DNA of 64,000 bases from the NCBI RefSeq assembly GCF_040611135.1, contig NZ_JBEXNL010000004.1, positions 272,523 through 336,522 of the forward strand, written 5' to 3'. A program made the translations under genes and the position numbers. The notes under the pieces are model-generated. The model was given only the letters and a program-made list of their open reading frames with translations, was not told where the DNA came from and ran no database searches. This document shows, one piece after another, positions 41,405 through 50,613 of the stretch. The stretch's first letter is position 1. Each line of letters begins with the position of its first letter. Source of the DNA: Tsukamurella sp040611135 (GTDB lineage: Bacteria; Actinomycetota; Actinomycetes; Mycobacteriales; Mycobacteriaceae).

Positions 41405-42862
41405 CTACAGGGGCAAATCGGGCGAATCGACGCCGACCACGCGGTCGCCGCAGAAGACGCGCACGGATTCGGCGGGCCCGTGGCCGCCGATACCCGCTGT
41501 GCCCCAGAAGCTCTGCGCGGAACCGTCGGCGAGGTCGGCGACCTTCGCGCCGTTGATCCGCACCTCGCCGGACATCACTCGGGAGCCGATGTCGACGGCG
41601 CGGGTCAGATCGGTGCCGAAGACGTACGCGTCGAGGCCCGACGGTGCCGCGTTCGCGGCCCGCAGGGCCTCCTCGTCGGAGTCGACGGCGTGCAGGCTGA
41701 TGACGGGACCGAAGAGCTCCGCGTTCGCGTCGGCAGCGTCCAAGCCGGAGGCGATGGTGGGGGAGAGGAAGAATCCGCCCAGGTCGGGCAGGATTCCGGG
41801 CTGGTGGATCGTGGCGCCCTTGCTGCGTAGCTCGTCGATTCGCGCCGTCAGGGTGGCGAAGTGCGGCGCGTTGGAGATCGGACCCACCGCGGCGGCCTCG
41901 TCGAGCGAATTGCCGATCGGCAGAGCACCGATCCGGCCCACCAGCGCGTCCAGCAGTGGTGCCACCAGGCTGCGGTGCACGAGCACCTTGCCCGGGCCCT
42001 CGCACCACTGGCCGTTGAGCTTCGTCATGCCCTCGAGCAGGCCGTCCGCGGCGACGTCGACGTCGGCGTCTTCGAGAACCAGGGCAGGGTTGTTCCCGCC
42101 GAGCTCCAACTGAAGGGTCTTGAAGTCCTCGGCACCGGCCCGGGCGATGGCTCGACCGGCGTTCGGGCCACCGGTGAAGGAGACCGCCTTGATGCGGCGG
42201 TCGCCGGTGAGCGCAGCGCCGACCTCACCGAAGCCGTGCACGAGCTGGAGGGCACCGGCGGGCAGGCCCGCCTCGACGAAGGACTCCACGACGATCTGCG
42301 CACTGGCCGGCGCGTGCTCGGAGGGCTTGAGGATCACGGGGCAGCCCGCGGCCAGCGCGCTCACCGTCTTGGCGGCGGGGATGAAGCTCGGACCGTTCCA
42401 GGGCGTGAGGATCGCCGTCGGGCCCAGCGGAACCTTGTACAGGCGCACGTCGCGCCCGCCGGCCTCGAGCGCCGTGCGCCGCGGGATGCTGCGGAGTTCC
42501 GCTGCGGCACCGCGGATTCGGTACGGGAGGAACGCGGCGACCTTCCGCGTGTTGGTGATGGTGGTGCCGCTGGTCAGCGCATCGGCGTGGGCGAGGTCCT
42601 CGAGACGGGTCTGAAGGATGTCCGCGGCGCGCTCGATCACGTGCGCCCGCTCCTCGGTCGCGGCGTCCTCCCACCGATCGAAACCGTACGAGTCGTGCGC
42701 GTGCTGAAGGGCACGCTCGACGTCCGCCGCGCTCGTCGTGACGGCACGGTGGATCGGCTCGCGAGTATTGGGGTCGAGGTTCCAGACGTCGGGCACGATC
42801 TCGGCCGCGACCCACTCGTCGGCGATGTAGTTGATCGGTTGGGGCAGTGTCGGGTTCGACAT
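41405..42862 (-). CDS. Aldehyde dehydrogenase
   Basis: A 485-residue NAD(P)-dependent enzyme that oxidises an aldehyde to a carboxylic acid. NAD-binding and catalytic parts are PLGPTAILTPWNGPSFIPAA, VILKPSEHAPASAQIVVESF, the general base Glu in TLQLELGGNNPALVLEDADV and the catalytic Cys in LNGQWCEGPGKVLVH. The usual GQxC context is present. It is the last gene of an operon with acyl-CoA synthetase, enoyl-CoA hydratase and alcohol dehydrogenase; the next operon starts 122 bases later. In a Puu-type pathway it would take the PuuC place; in an alcohol route it follows the dehydrogenase. Confidence 0.93.
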   Translation of the reverse strand: MSNPTLPQPINYIADEWVAAEIVPDVWNLDPNTREPIHRAVTTSAADVERALQHAHDSYGFDRWEDAATEERAHVIERAADILQTRLEDLAHADALTSGTTITNTRKVAAFLPYRIRGAAAELRSIPRRTALEAGGRDVRLYKVPLGPTAILTPWNGPSFIPAAKTVSALAAGCPVILKPSEHAPASAQIVVESFVEAGLPAGALQLVHGFGEVGAALTGDRRIKAVSFTGGPNAGRAIARAGAEDFKTLQLELGGNNPALVLEDADVDVAADGLLEGMTKLNGQWCEGPGKVLVHRSLVAPLLDALVGRIGALPIGNSLDEAAAVGPISNAPHFATLTARIDELRSKGATIHQPGILPDLGGFFLSPTIASGLDAADANAELFGPVISLHAVDSDEEALRAANAAPSGLDAYVFGTDLTRAVDIGSRVMSGEVRINGAKVADLADGSAQSFWGTAGIGGHGPAESVRVFCGDRVVGVDSPDLPL

Positions 42863-42888
42863 GGCAGGTTCTCCTGGTGAGGTGGGGG

Positions 42889-43983
42889 TCAGACGGTGAG
42901 GTCGGCGACGATGCGGGTCACGTCGCCCGACTTCATCGCTTCGAAGCCCTCATTGATCTCGGTGAACGGGATGACCTTCGTGACCATCTCGTCGAGCAGA
43001 AGGCGACCCTGCAGGTAGAGGCGGGCGAACTCCGCGATGTCCTCCTGCGCCTGGCCGGATCCCATGTAGGAGCCGATCAGCTTCTTCTCTCCGAAGAAGA
43101 AGTCCGACGCGGGGATCTGCAGGTCGGTGCCGTCGGGCGTGATGCCGACGAGAACCGCGGTGCCAGTGGGGCGGAGCGCGGCGAAGGCGGTCTGCGCAGT
43201 GCGGGCCGAGCCGACGGCCTCGAAGGCGTAGTCCACTCCGTCGCCGAGGAGCTCGCGGATCGCGGCGGGCACGTCGGTGGCGCCGCCCACCACGTGGGTC
43301 GCGCCGTACGCGCGCGAGGCCTCGAGGCGGGCGTCGTCGAGGTCGATCGCGACGATAGCCGACGCGCCGGCCATGCGCGCGCCCTGGATGATCGCGGATC
43401 CGACGCCGCCGCAGCCGATCACGGCCACCGTCGAGCCGGGACGGATCTGCGCGCCCCGGAAGACCGCGCCCACGCCGGTGATGATGCAGCAGGAGAGCAG
43501 GCAGCCCACGTGCAGGCCGACCTCGTCGGGCATCTTCACCAGGGTGTTCTCGCGCATGAGGATGTGCCTGGAGAAGGCGCCCACGCTGCCGAGGCGGTCC
43601 ACGACCGTCCCGTCGGGCAGCGTGAAGGCGGGCCGTTGCCGCACCCGGACCTCCGCCTGCCGCTGACACTGCGTGGAGTGCCCGGCGGCGCAGTTCCGGC
43701 ATTTCCCGCAGGACGGGGTCAGCGCGCCGACCACGCGGTCGCCGGGCGCGAAATCGGTCACCGCGGAGCCGACGGATTCGACGATGCCGGCGACCTCGTG
43801 GCCCACGACCACGGGGAGATCCGCGCCGACGGTGCCGGTCATGTAGTGCAGGTCGCTGTGGCACAGGCCCACATGGGTCACGGCGACGCGGACCTCGTGC
43901 GCCTCGGGGTCGTCGACCAGGATGTCGGTGAGGACGAGCGGGGTGTTGATCGCCGAGAGGACGGCGGCTTGCGTGGTGATCAT
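42889..43983 (-). CDS. Zinc-dependent alcohol dehydrogenase (class III-like)
   Basis: A 364-residue medium-chain dehydrogenase. Catalytic zinc ligands are in VGLCHSDLHYMTG (Cys) and VVVGHEVAGIVESVG (His), with a third Cys in VGCLLSCCIITGVGAV. The structural zinc site is ALTPSCGKCRNCAAGHSTQC. The cofactor fold is TVAVIGCGGVGSAIIQGARM followed by AIVAIDLDDARLEASRAYGA, the Asp indicating NAD preference. It interconverts an alcohol and aldehyde. It sits between enoyl-CoA hydratase and aldehyde dehydrogenase genes, suggesting consecutive oxidation of an alcohol produced in the same pathway. Confidence 0.92.
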   Translation of the reverse strand: MITTQAAVLSAINTPLVLTDILVDDPEAHEVRVAVTHVGLCHSDLHYMTGTVGADLPVVVGHEVAGIVESVGSAVTDFAPGDRVVGALTPSCGKCRNCAAGHSTQCQRQAEVRVRQRPAFTLPDGTVVDRLGSVGAFSRHILMRENTLVKMPDEVGLHVGCLLSCCIITGVGAVFRGAQIRPGSTVAVIGCGGVGSAIIQGARMAGASAIVAIDLDDARLEASRAYGATHVVGGATDVPAAIRELLGDGVDYAFEAVGSARTAQTAFAALRPTGTAVLVGITPDGTDLQIPASDFFFGEKKLIGSYMGSGQAQEDIAEFARLYLQGRLLLDEMVTKVIPFTEINEGFEAMKSGDVTRIVADLTV

Positions 43984-44010
43984 GGTGGTGTCCTTCGTCG
44001 GTGGGTGCCG

Positions 44011-44778
44011 TCAGCGCGTGCTGGTGGCCGTGTTCTTGTTCGCCCAGAAGCCCTCGACGCCGTCGGTGAAAGCGCCGGAGTCCCAGGCCTCCTGGGCGGC
44101 CTCGTCCTCGCGGGCGAACGCGGCTTCGATGTCCTCGGAGCGCGCACGCAGAAGGCGCAGGTGCAGGCCCGTGATTCGCGGGTCGGAGTTCCACGACCGG
44201 GCGAGCGCGGCGGCGTGATCGGTGAGCGAATCGGCGGGGACGATCTCGTCGAGCAGGCCGATGCGCAGCGCATCCTCGGCGTCGATCCGCTGGGAGCCCA
44301 GCACGATCCGCATCGCGTGGTTGCGCACGAGCCGGGTCATCAGGAAGCTCGACGCGTTCGAGATGATGATGCCGCGGTGGTTCTCGGGCTGGTAGTACTG
44401 GGTGTTCGGGGTCCCGACCCGGCCGTCGCAGCAGAGCGTGATCTCCGACGCGCCGCCCACCGCGATGCCGTTGACCGCGGCGATCACGGGGACCCTGGTT
44501 TCGAGGATCGCGCGGGTGATGTCGTGGAAGGTGGCGAAGGCCTCGCGGATCTCGGCGTAGGTGGTGGGCACGGCGGCGAGGTCCTCGCCGGCGGAGAAGG
44601 CGCGACCCGTGCCCGTGAGCACGATGCCGCGGACCAGGTCACCGGTGCCGAAGCGCCGGATCTCCTGGGCCAGGAGCACCCGCGTGGGTACGTCCATCAC
44701 GTTCAGCTTCTCAGGACGGTTCAGCGTGAGGACGGCGACGTCCTCGTCGACGCTGGCGTCGAGGTGGGTCTCGGTCAT
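44011..44778 (-). CDS. Enoyl-CoA hydratase/isomerase family protein
   Basis: A 255-residue crotonase-fold protein. Visible features: VAVLTLNRPEKLNVMDVPTR, the oxyanion element GIVLTGTGRAFSAGEDLAAV and VPVIAAVNGIAVGGASEITL (second oxyanion Gly), then CCDGRVGTPNTQYYQPENHR. The usual catalytic Glu positions are not both obvious, so hydratase activity is likely rather than certain. In the operon it follows the acyl-CoA synthetase and precedes the alcohol dehydrogenase. Start 44778 is preferred because AGGTGAG precedes it and the longer form overlaps the previous gene. Confidence 0.83.
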   Translation of the reverse strand: MTETHLDASVDEDVAVLTLNRPEKLNVMDVPTRVLLAQEIRRFGTGDLVRGIVLTGTGRAFSAGEDLAAVPTTYAEIREAFATFHDITRAILETRVPVIAAVNGIAVGGASEITLCCDGRVGTPNTQYYQPENHRGIIISNASSFLMTRLVRNHAMRIVLGSQRIDAEDALRIGLLDEIVPADSLTDHAAALARSWNSDPRITGLHLRLLRARSEDIEAAFAREDEAAQEAWDSGAFTDGVEGFWANKNTATSTR

Positions 44779-44788
44779 GGCTTCTCGC

Positions 44789-46348
44789 TCACCTTCCGGT
44801 CGCGGCGACACGCGCCGGCTGCAGGTCGTAGGTGGTGCCGGGGTGTTCTACGGCGCGGGCCTTGAGGGCGGGCTTGGCGATCCGCTCCGACGGGGTGCGC
44901 GGGAAGTCCGCGACGAACTCGACGTAGCGAGGCACCTTGAACTTCGCCAGCTGGATACGGGCACCGTCGACGATGCGCTGCGCGGTGGCGCGGTCCGGGG
45001 CGATCCCGGGCGCGAGCTGGACGAAGGCCTTGACCTCCTCGCCGAACAGTTCGTCGGGCTCGGCGACGACGGCGGCGGCGACGACGGTCTCGTCGCGCTC
45101 GAGCGTCCGCTCGACCTCGCTGCTGGCGATGTTCTCGCCGCCGCGGCGGACCATGTCCTTCATGCGCCCGACGATGCGATACGAACCGTCCTCCCGGACG
45201 GCGACGTCGCCGGTGTGCAGCCAGCCGTCCCGGATCGTCTCCGCCGTGGCGTCGGGGCGGTTCCAGTAGCCCAGCATCATCGGGCGGCCGGAGGTGATCA
45301 GCTCGCCGGGCTCGCCGTCGGCCACGTCGGTGCCGTCGGGGGCGACCACGCGGACCGTCTTCCCGGGTACCGGGCGGCCCAGGCGGCCGCTGCCCACATC
45401 GGCGGTGTCCGCGGGGAGGCTCGCCAGGTCGGCGCCGGACTCGGTCATGCCGAAGATCTCGCGCCACGGTGCGCCCCAGCGCTCCTCAAGCTGCGCGTGC
45501 AGGCCGGCGGGGATGGCGGAGCACAGGATCAGGCGGAGCCGGTTGTCGCGGTCCTCGTCCGTCGGGGCCTGCTTGAACAGGAGCGTGGGCATGGAGCCGA
45601 GGACATAGCAGAAGGTGACGCCGTGGCGCCGCACGTCGGCCATGAATCCCGACGCCGAAAACTTCGGCAGAACCACGAGCGGGGCGCCGATGGTCAACGC
45701 CAGCGCGGTGTTCCACTGCGGGTCCATGTACGAGTACGGCTGCGAGGTGAGGATGACGTCATCGGCACCGAGGCCCGCCGTCTCCGCGCAGATGGCGCCC
45801 AGCCGGGTCCAGTAGTCGTGGGTCAGCATGCAGGCCTTGGGGAATCCGGTGGTCCCGGAGGTGTACTGCAGGTTGGCGAGGGTGTCGGGCTCGACGGTGA
45901 CCTCGGGTGCGGTCCCGGGGAACCCGTCCAGGCCGGCGGGGGTGCCGGCATCGATCACGCGGACGTCGAGCGGATCCGTCCCGGCGGCGGCGACCTCGGC
46001 GACGACGGGGGCGTGCGCGTCGTCGGTCACGATCAGGCGCGCACCGGAATCGCGCAGTACGAAGTCGAGGTCGGCGTGCCGGTACGCGGAGTTGACGGGG
46101 ACGACGACGCCGCCGGCCTTGAGGACCGCGAGCCAGCAGATCGGCCATTCCACCGTGTTCGGCAGCATGAGCGCCACCCGGTCGCCGGCCCGGACCCCGT
46201 CCACCTCCACCAGACGGTGTGCGAGGCGCGAGGTCCAGTCGTCGACCTGCGCGAACGTCCAGGAGCCGGCGTCGAATCGGAGGAACTCTCGATCCCCGGC
46301 GACGGCCGCGCGGAGCGCGAGCAGGTCGAGGAGGGTCGTTCGGGACAT
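44789..46348 (-). CDS. Acyl-CoA synthetase (AMP-forming, CaiC-like)
   Basis: A 519-residue ANL-superfamily ligase. The P-loop is LQYTSGTTGFPKACMLTHDY. The adenylation signatures are MTESGADLASL, GELITSGRPMMLGYWNRPDA, GWLHTGDVAVREDGSYRIVG and the hinge MKDMVRRGGENIASSEVERT, with a C-terminal Lys region PSERIAKPALKARAV. It most resembles carnitine/crotonobetaine-CoA ligases, which activate small polar acids. It heads the operon that continues with enoyl-CoA hydratase, alcohol and aldehyde dehydrogenases, and is divergent from a TetR regulator. A beta-amino acid or similar acid would be a sensible substrate given the nearby ammonia lyase. Confidence 0.9.
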   Translation of the reverse strand: MSRTTLLDLLALRAAVAGDREFLRFDAGSWTFAQVDDWTSRLAHRLVEVDGVRAGDRVALMLPNTVEWPICWLAVLKAGGVVVPVNSAYRHADLDFVLRDSGARLIVTDDAHAPVVAEVAAAGTDPLDVRVIDAGTPAGLDGFPGTAPEVTVEPDTLANLQYTSGTTGFPKACMLTHDYWTRLGAICAETAGLGADDVILTSQPYSYMDPQWNTALALTIGAPLVVLPKFSASGFMADVRRHGVTFCYVLGSMPTLLFKQAPTDEDRDNRLRLILCSAIPAGLHAQLEERWGAPWREIFGMTESGADLASLPADTADVGSGRLGRPVPGKTVRVVAPDGTDVADGEPGELITSGRPMMLGYWNRPDATAETIRDGWLHTGDVAVREDGSYRIVGRMKDMVRRGGENIASSEVERTLERDETVVAAAVVAEPDELFGEEVKAFVQLAPGIAPDRATAQRIVDGARIQLAKFKVPRYVEFVADFPRTPSERIAKPALKARAVEHPGTTYDLQPARVAATGR

Positions 46349-46512
46349 GGGCTTTCCTCTCGGGTTTGTGATGCTGGTCATAGACGCTAGCGGAACTAGA
46401 TCAATTGAACAAGACGTATGACCAAGAGTGTGGCGAAATACCCCACCTGCGGCCGCGCCAGGTATTCTGGGATTGACTTGATCGGGCGTCACGATCGACA
46501 TGAGGAGCGGCT

Positions 46513-47208
46513 GTGGCACGGATACCGGCGGCGGAGCGTCGCGTGGAGTTGATCGACGCGGCGGTGCTCGTCATCGCCGAGAACGGCGTCGACGGCGCGA
46601 CCACCCGCAGGATCGCGGACCGCGCCGGCGCGCCGCTCGCGACCTTGCACTACTGCTTCGCGTCCAAGGAACTGCTGTTCGGGGCGGTGTACGAGCGCAT
46701 CGCCGCGGGGTATCGCGAGGTGCTCACCGAGAGCGACGTGCATGGCGACGTGGCGACCACGGCACGCGGGCTGATGCGCGGCATCCTTGAGTGGTATGTC
46801 GCCCATCCCGAGATCTCCTCCGCGATCTTCGAACTCATCAGCTGGGCGCAGCGGCAGGACGCCGCGAAGGCGACGGGGATCTACGATCAGGCCGGCGACA
46901 CCGTCCGTTCGATCCTCTCCGCGGATGCCGCGGCGGCGGGAGAGCGGGTCGACGCGGCGACGATCGACCGGCTCGCGACGGCGATCGCGGCCCTGTCCGA
47001 CGGCTTCGCGATCAACTGGATGGTGGACCGTTCGACCGGGAAAGCGATGGACATCGACCTCGCGATCTCGATGCTGGACGCGTGGATGGCGGCGAACCTC
47101 GCTGATGAGAGCGGCGCCGGGGTCGATGACCGGGAACACCAGCCGGCCGAGGTCTCGGAGTCAGGCGGTTCGCTCGCAAGCCTGGTCTCGTGGGTGGACG
47201 TGGGCTGA
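46513..47208 (+). CDS. TetR family regulator of the catabolic island
   Basis: A 231-residue regulator with GTG start. The DNA-binding domain is AAERRVELIDAAVLVIAENG, VDGATTRRIADRAGAPLATL and HYCFASKELLFGAVYERIAA. The C-terminal domain resembles TetR_C with WAQRQDAAKATGIYDQAGDT. It is divergent from the acyl-CoA synthetase operon across 164 bases that contain AGATCAATTGAAC, similar to the clean inverted repeat before the ammonia-lyase operon. It probably represses both operons. Its 3' end overlaps the PuuD-like gene by 48 bases. Confidence 0.87.
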   Translation: MARIPAAERRVELIDAAVLVIAENGVDGATTRRIADRAGAPLATLHYCFASKELLFGAVYERIAAGYREVLTESDVHGDVATTARGLMRGILEWYVAHPEISSAIFELISWAQRQDAAKATGIYDQAGDTVRSILSADAAAAGERVDAATIDRLATAIAALSDGFAINWMVDRSTGKAMDIDLAISMLDAWMAANLADESGAGVDDREHQPAEVSESGGSLASLVSWVDVG

Positions 47209-47970
47209 GGCCGCCCCTACGAGCCACTCGAGCGCACCGTCGGGCGTCTCCATCCATTCGGGGTGCCACTGCACTCCGAGCACCTCGGAACCCGGCAGTT
47301 CGACGGATTCGACGACACCGTCGGGCGTGCGGCCCGTGACGACGAGTCCCCGCCCGCATGCGTCCACGGCCTGGTGGTGCCAGGAGTTGGTGCGGCGGCT
47401 CGCGCCGAAGACGCTGTGCGCCAGCGAACCCGGCTCGAAGTCGACCACATGCTCCGGGGCGCCGTCCGAGAGCGGCCCTGTCTCCATGAGATGCCGGACG
47501 GGGCCCGGCGGCAGGTCCGGGACGAGCGTCCCACCGAGGGTCACGTTGAGGACCTGCAGGCCTCGGCACACCCCGAGGAGGGGGATCCGTGCGTCGAGCG
47601 CAGCGCGCACCGTCGCCGACTCGAAATCGTCGCGATGGTGGTCGTGCGCATTCGGATCCGACTCGGGGGCGATGTCTTTCACGACGGACTCGTCGCCGCC
47701 CCAATAGCGCGGGTGCACATCCTGGCCGCCGGTGATCACGACGCCCGAGAGCCACTCGCAGAGCTCCTCCGGGTCGGCGTCGTAGGGCAACATCACCGGG
47801 ACTCCGCCCGCGCGGGCGATCCGGACGGCGAAATCGGTGAAGAAGGCGTCCGTGAGGCGATCGCCGTAGCCGGGGTGCGCGCCCTCGATGAGTCCCATCC
47901 GGAATCGCCGGCCGGTCAGGCCGATCAGCGGCTTGCGGCACCGGCGTTCCGATGCGTCGGGGTCTGTCAT
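47161..47970 (-). CDS. PuuD-like class I glutamine amidotransferase (gamma-glutamyl hydrolase)
   Basis: A 269-residue peptidase C26 protein. The catalytic Cys is in PLLGVCRGLQVLNVTLGGTL, and His and Glu are in VLGVQWHPEWMETPDGALEW. The entry motif KPLIGLTGRRFRMG and the GGVPVMLPYDADPEELCEWL plus VVITGGQDVHPRYWG match gamma-glutamyl-GABA hydrolases. It would remove the glutamyl group placed by a glutamine-synthetase-like ligase, here encoded at 52704-54068. The 233-base region to the divergent monooxygenase holds GTGCAC-A-GTGCAC and other repeats. Confidence 0.86.
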   Translation of the reverse strand: MTDPDASERRCRKPLIGLTGRRFRMGLIEGAHPGYGDRLTDAFFTDFAVRIARAGGVPVMLPYDADPEELCEWLSGVVITGGQDVHPRYWGGDESVVKDIAPESDPNAHDHHRDDFESATVRAALDARIPLLGVCRGLQVLNVTLGGTLVPDLPPGPVRHLMETGPLSDGAPEHVVDFEPGSLAHSVFGASRRTNSWHHQAVDACGRGLVVTGRTPDGVVESVELPGSEVLGVQWHPEWMETPDGALEWLVGAASAHVHPRDQACERTA

Positions 47971-48093
47971 GGTGAATCCTCTCTGTGGACGCTCCGACCA
48001 GACTCATAGACGAACGATAGGGTCGAATGACCAGAATCGTGCGCGACGCATTCTTCCTTGTCAAGACGGTGGGCGAGCGCACGGTGTGATGTG

Positions 48094-48146
48094 GTGCACA
48101 GTGCACACCCGCCCGCGTGGATGTGGAGCATCGTGATGTGGATCAT
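48094..48146. promoter_or_regulatory. Repeats between the PuuD-like gene and the monooxygenase operon
   Basis: GTGCAC-A-GTGCAC (48094-48106) is a perfect inverted repeat. GATGTGGAGCAT (48120-48131) and GATGTGGATCAT (48135-48146) are direct repeats 15 bases apart. ATGACCA also occurs at 48027 and 48147, and at 46418 near tetR. These may be sites for the PucR-type regulator of the cluster. Confidence 0.35.
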
Positions 48147-48203
48147 ATGACCAACTATCCGGCAGTCTTGGGACACATCGATCACGACACCGGAAGGCCC
48201 ACG

Positions 48204-49721
48204 ATGAGCGCACCCAAGCCCCAGCCCGAAGAGTTCGACATCGTCATCATCGGAGCCGGCATCGCCGGCATCGGCGCCGCGAAATACATCACCGAGGCGT
48301 TCCCCGGCAAGCGGGTGGTAATGCTCGAGGGGCGCGCGAAGATCGGCGGCACCTGGGACCTGTTCAAATACCCCGGCATCCGCTCCGACAACGGCCTGCA
48401 TACCTACGGCTACGAGTTCAAGCCGTGGACCGACCCCGACGCCATCGCCGAGGCCCCGAAGATCCTGAACTACCTGCAGGAGACGATCGACGAGTACGGC
48501 CTGGGCCGGCTCATCCGGTTCGAGCACGCCGTGCAGCACGCCTCGTGGTCGTCCGCCGACGCGCGCTGGACCCTCCACCTGCAGACCCCCGACGGCGAGA
48601 AGACGATCACCACGAGCTGGATCTTCGCCGGCACCGGCTACTACCGCTACGACGAGGGCTACACCCCGCACTTCGATGGCCGAGAGGACTTCCAGGGCGA
48701 CATCCTGCACCCGCAGCACTGGCCCGAGGACTACGACTACGCCGGCAAGAAGGTCGTGGTGATCGGCAGCGGAGCGACCGCCGTGACCATGATCCCGTCG
48801 ATGCTGAACCATGCGGGCGCCGCCGCGCACGTCACCATGCTCCAGCGCACGCCGACCTACGTGGTCGCCTGGCCGAAGGTCGATTCCATGGCGCTGCTCT
48901 TCACCAAGTGGTTCGGCGAGAAGCGGGGCTACGCCATCACCCGGTTCACGAGCATCTGGGCCGAACGCGGCCAGGTGAAGTTCATGCGTGCCTTCCCGAA
49001 GATCGCACGGGCTCTGGTCCGGAAGCAGAACACGTCGCGGTTGCCCGAGGGCTACGCGGTGGACACCCACTTCAACCCGCCGTACGACCCGTGGGACCAG
49101 CGCCTGTGCCTGTCACCCGACGGCGACTTCTTCGAGGCACTGAGCAGCGGTAACGCCTCCATCACGACCGACAGGATCGAGCGATTCACCAAGGCGGGGA
49201 TCGCGCTCGAGTCCGGCGAGCACCTCGACGCGGACCTCATCGTCACCGCGACGGGGCTGAACATGCGGCTCCTCGGCGGGATCGAGTTCGACGTCGACGG
49301 CGAGCCGGTCAACATCCCGGACACCACCGCGTACCGTGGCACCCTGCTCACTGGTCTGCCCAATGTCTCCATCGCGATCGGTTACACCACGTCCGCGTGG
49401 ACCCTGAAGATCGGCATCGTCGCCCGCTACCTCTGCAACCTCATGGGGCACATGGATGCCTTCGGCTACGACAGCGTCCGGGTCGACGCCGACCCCACGA
49501 TGGAGCGCCGGCCGATCCTGGACCTCAGTTCGGGCTACGCCCAGCGGGCCAAGGACGTCATCCCGAAGCAGGGCACAGGCATGTTCCAGATGTCGATGTC
49601 GTACCAGCAGGACGCGAAGATCCTGCGCGGGCCGCTGCTCGACGACGCGCTGCAGTTCGGTTCCACCCGCGACGACGTCCGCGGTGTCGCGGCTCAGGCG
49701 AAGGAGCGGATCGATGCCTGA
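48204..49721 (+). CDS. EthA-type flavin Baeyer-Villiger monooxygenase
   Basis: A 505-residue class B flavin monooxygenase. Two Rossmann motifs flank the fingerprint: DIVIIGAGIAGIGAAKYITE at the start, VVVIGSGATAVTMIPSM later, and FQGDILHPQHWPEDYDYAG, which matches the F-x-G-x-x-x-H-P-x-x-W-P form found in EthA. It should insert oxygen into a ketone using NADPH and O2. A start at 48204 has GGAAGG just ahead. The alpha/beta-hydrolase gene overlaps its 3' end by 8 bases, a common pairing in which the hydrolase cleaves the ester formed. It opens a five-gene operon with permease and glutamine-synthetase-like genes. Confidence 0.9.
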   Translation: MSAPKPQPEEFDIVIIGAGIAGIGAAKYITEAFPGKRVVMLEGRAKIGGTWDLFKYPGIRSDNGLHTYGYEFKPWTDPDAIAEAPKILNYLQETIDEYGLGRLIRFEHAVQHASWSSADARWTLHLQTPDGEKTITTSWIFAGTGYYRYDEGYTPHFDGREDFQGDILHPQHWPEDYDYAGKKVVVIGSGATAVTMIPSMLNHAGAAAHVTMLQRTPTYVVAWPKVDSMALLFTKWFGEKRGYAITRFTSIWAERGQVKFMRAFPKIARALVRKQNTSRLPEGYAVDTHFNPPYDPWDQRLCLSPDGDFFEALSSGNASITTDRIERFTKAGIALESGEHLDADLIVTATGLNMRLLGGIEFDVDGEPVNIPDTTAYRGTLLTGLPNVSIAIGYTTSAWTLKIGIVARYLCNLMGHMDAFGYDSVRVDADPTMERRPILDLSSGYAQRAKDVIPKQGTGMFQMSMSYQQDAKILRGPLLDDALQFGSTRDDVRGVAAQAKERIDA

Positions 49722-50613
49722 GGATCTGGACCGGTTCGCCGTGCTCCCCGGCGGCACGCGCGTCTGCTACCGGGTGGACGGCCCCGTCGGCGGTGTTCCC
49801 GTCCTGCTCGTCGCCGGCCTCGCAGAGGACCTGACGACGTGGTCCGAACGGTTCGTCTCGGCCCTCACGGCCACCGGCTACCGGGTGATCCGGATGGACA
49901 ACCGCGACTGCGGCCGATCGACGTATGCCACGACCCCGCCGCCGAGCACGCTGCGCCAGGTGCTCGCCCGGCCCCGCAAGGACGCCTACACGCTCGCCGA
50001 CCTGGCGTGCGATATCGCGCAGCTGATCGAGCACCTGGGCATCGGGCCCGTGCACCTGGTCGGCCGGTCCATGGGCGGCATGATCGCCCAGACCGTGGCC
50101 GCCCGGTACCCGCACCTGGTCCGGACCCTCACCTCGCTGTACTCGACCACGGGCGACACGAGGGTGGGGCAGCCGGCCCCGTCGACCTGGGTCCTGCTCG
50201 CCGCGTCGCCGCCGAAGGACCGGGAGGGCGCGATCCGCGCGCACCTGCGGATGACCGCGCACCTCAGCGGGAAGGCGTACCCGATCGACGAGGCCGAGGA
50301 GACCGCGCACGCCGGCACCACCTGGGACCGTACCGCGGGCGACGGTGCCGAGGGCACCTCCCGGCAGCTGCAGGCCATCCAGGCCTCGGGTGACCGCACG
50401 GCGGAGATAGCCCGGATCACGGCGCCCACGCTCGTGATCAACGGCGACCGCGACCTCATCGTCGCGCCGTCCGGCGGCGACGCCACCGCGGCCGCGATCC
50501 CCGGCGCGCGCCACGTCGTCATCCCCGGCATGGGACACCATCTCCCGGATGCTCTCGCGCTCCGCGTCGCCGACCTCGTCGTCGGTCATCTCGACCGGGC
50601 GGTCGCGCGATGA
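49714..50613 (+). CDS. Alpha/beta-hydrolase
   Basis: A 299-residue hydrolase. The oxyanion region is PVLLVAGLAEDLTTWSERFV, the nucleophile elbow GPVHLVGRSMGGMIAQTVAA (GRSMG), the acid in TAPTLVINGDRDLIVAPSGG, and catalytic His in VVIPGMGHHLPDAL. It could cleave the ester made by the monooxygenase encoded just upstream. Overlaps in both directions (8 bases before, ATGA after) show it is part of a tight operon. Confidence 0.88.
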   Translation: MPEDLDRFAVLPGGTRVCYRVDGPVGGVPVLLVAGLAEDLTTWSERFVSALTATGYRVIRMDNRDCGRSTYATTPPPSTLRQVLARPRKDAYTLADLACDIAQLIEHLGIGPVHLVGRSMGGMIAQTVAARYPHLVRTLTSLYSTTGDTRVGQPAPSTWVLLAASPPKDREGAIRAHLRMTAHLSGKAYPIDEAEETAHAGTTWDRTAGDGAEGTSRQLQAIQASGDRTAEIARITAPTLVINGDRDLIVAPSGGDATAAAIPGARHVVIPGMGHHLPDALALRVADLVVGHLDRAVAR

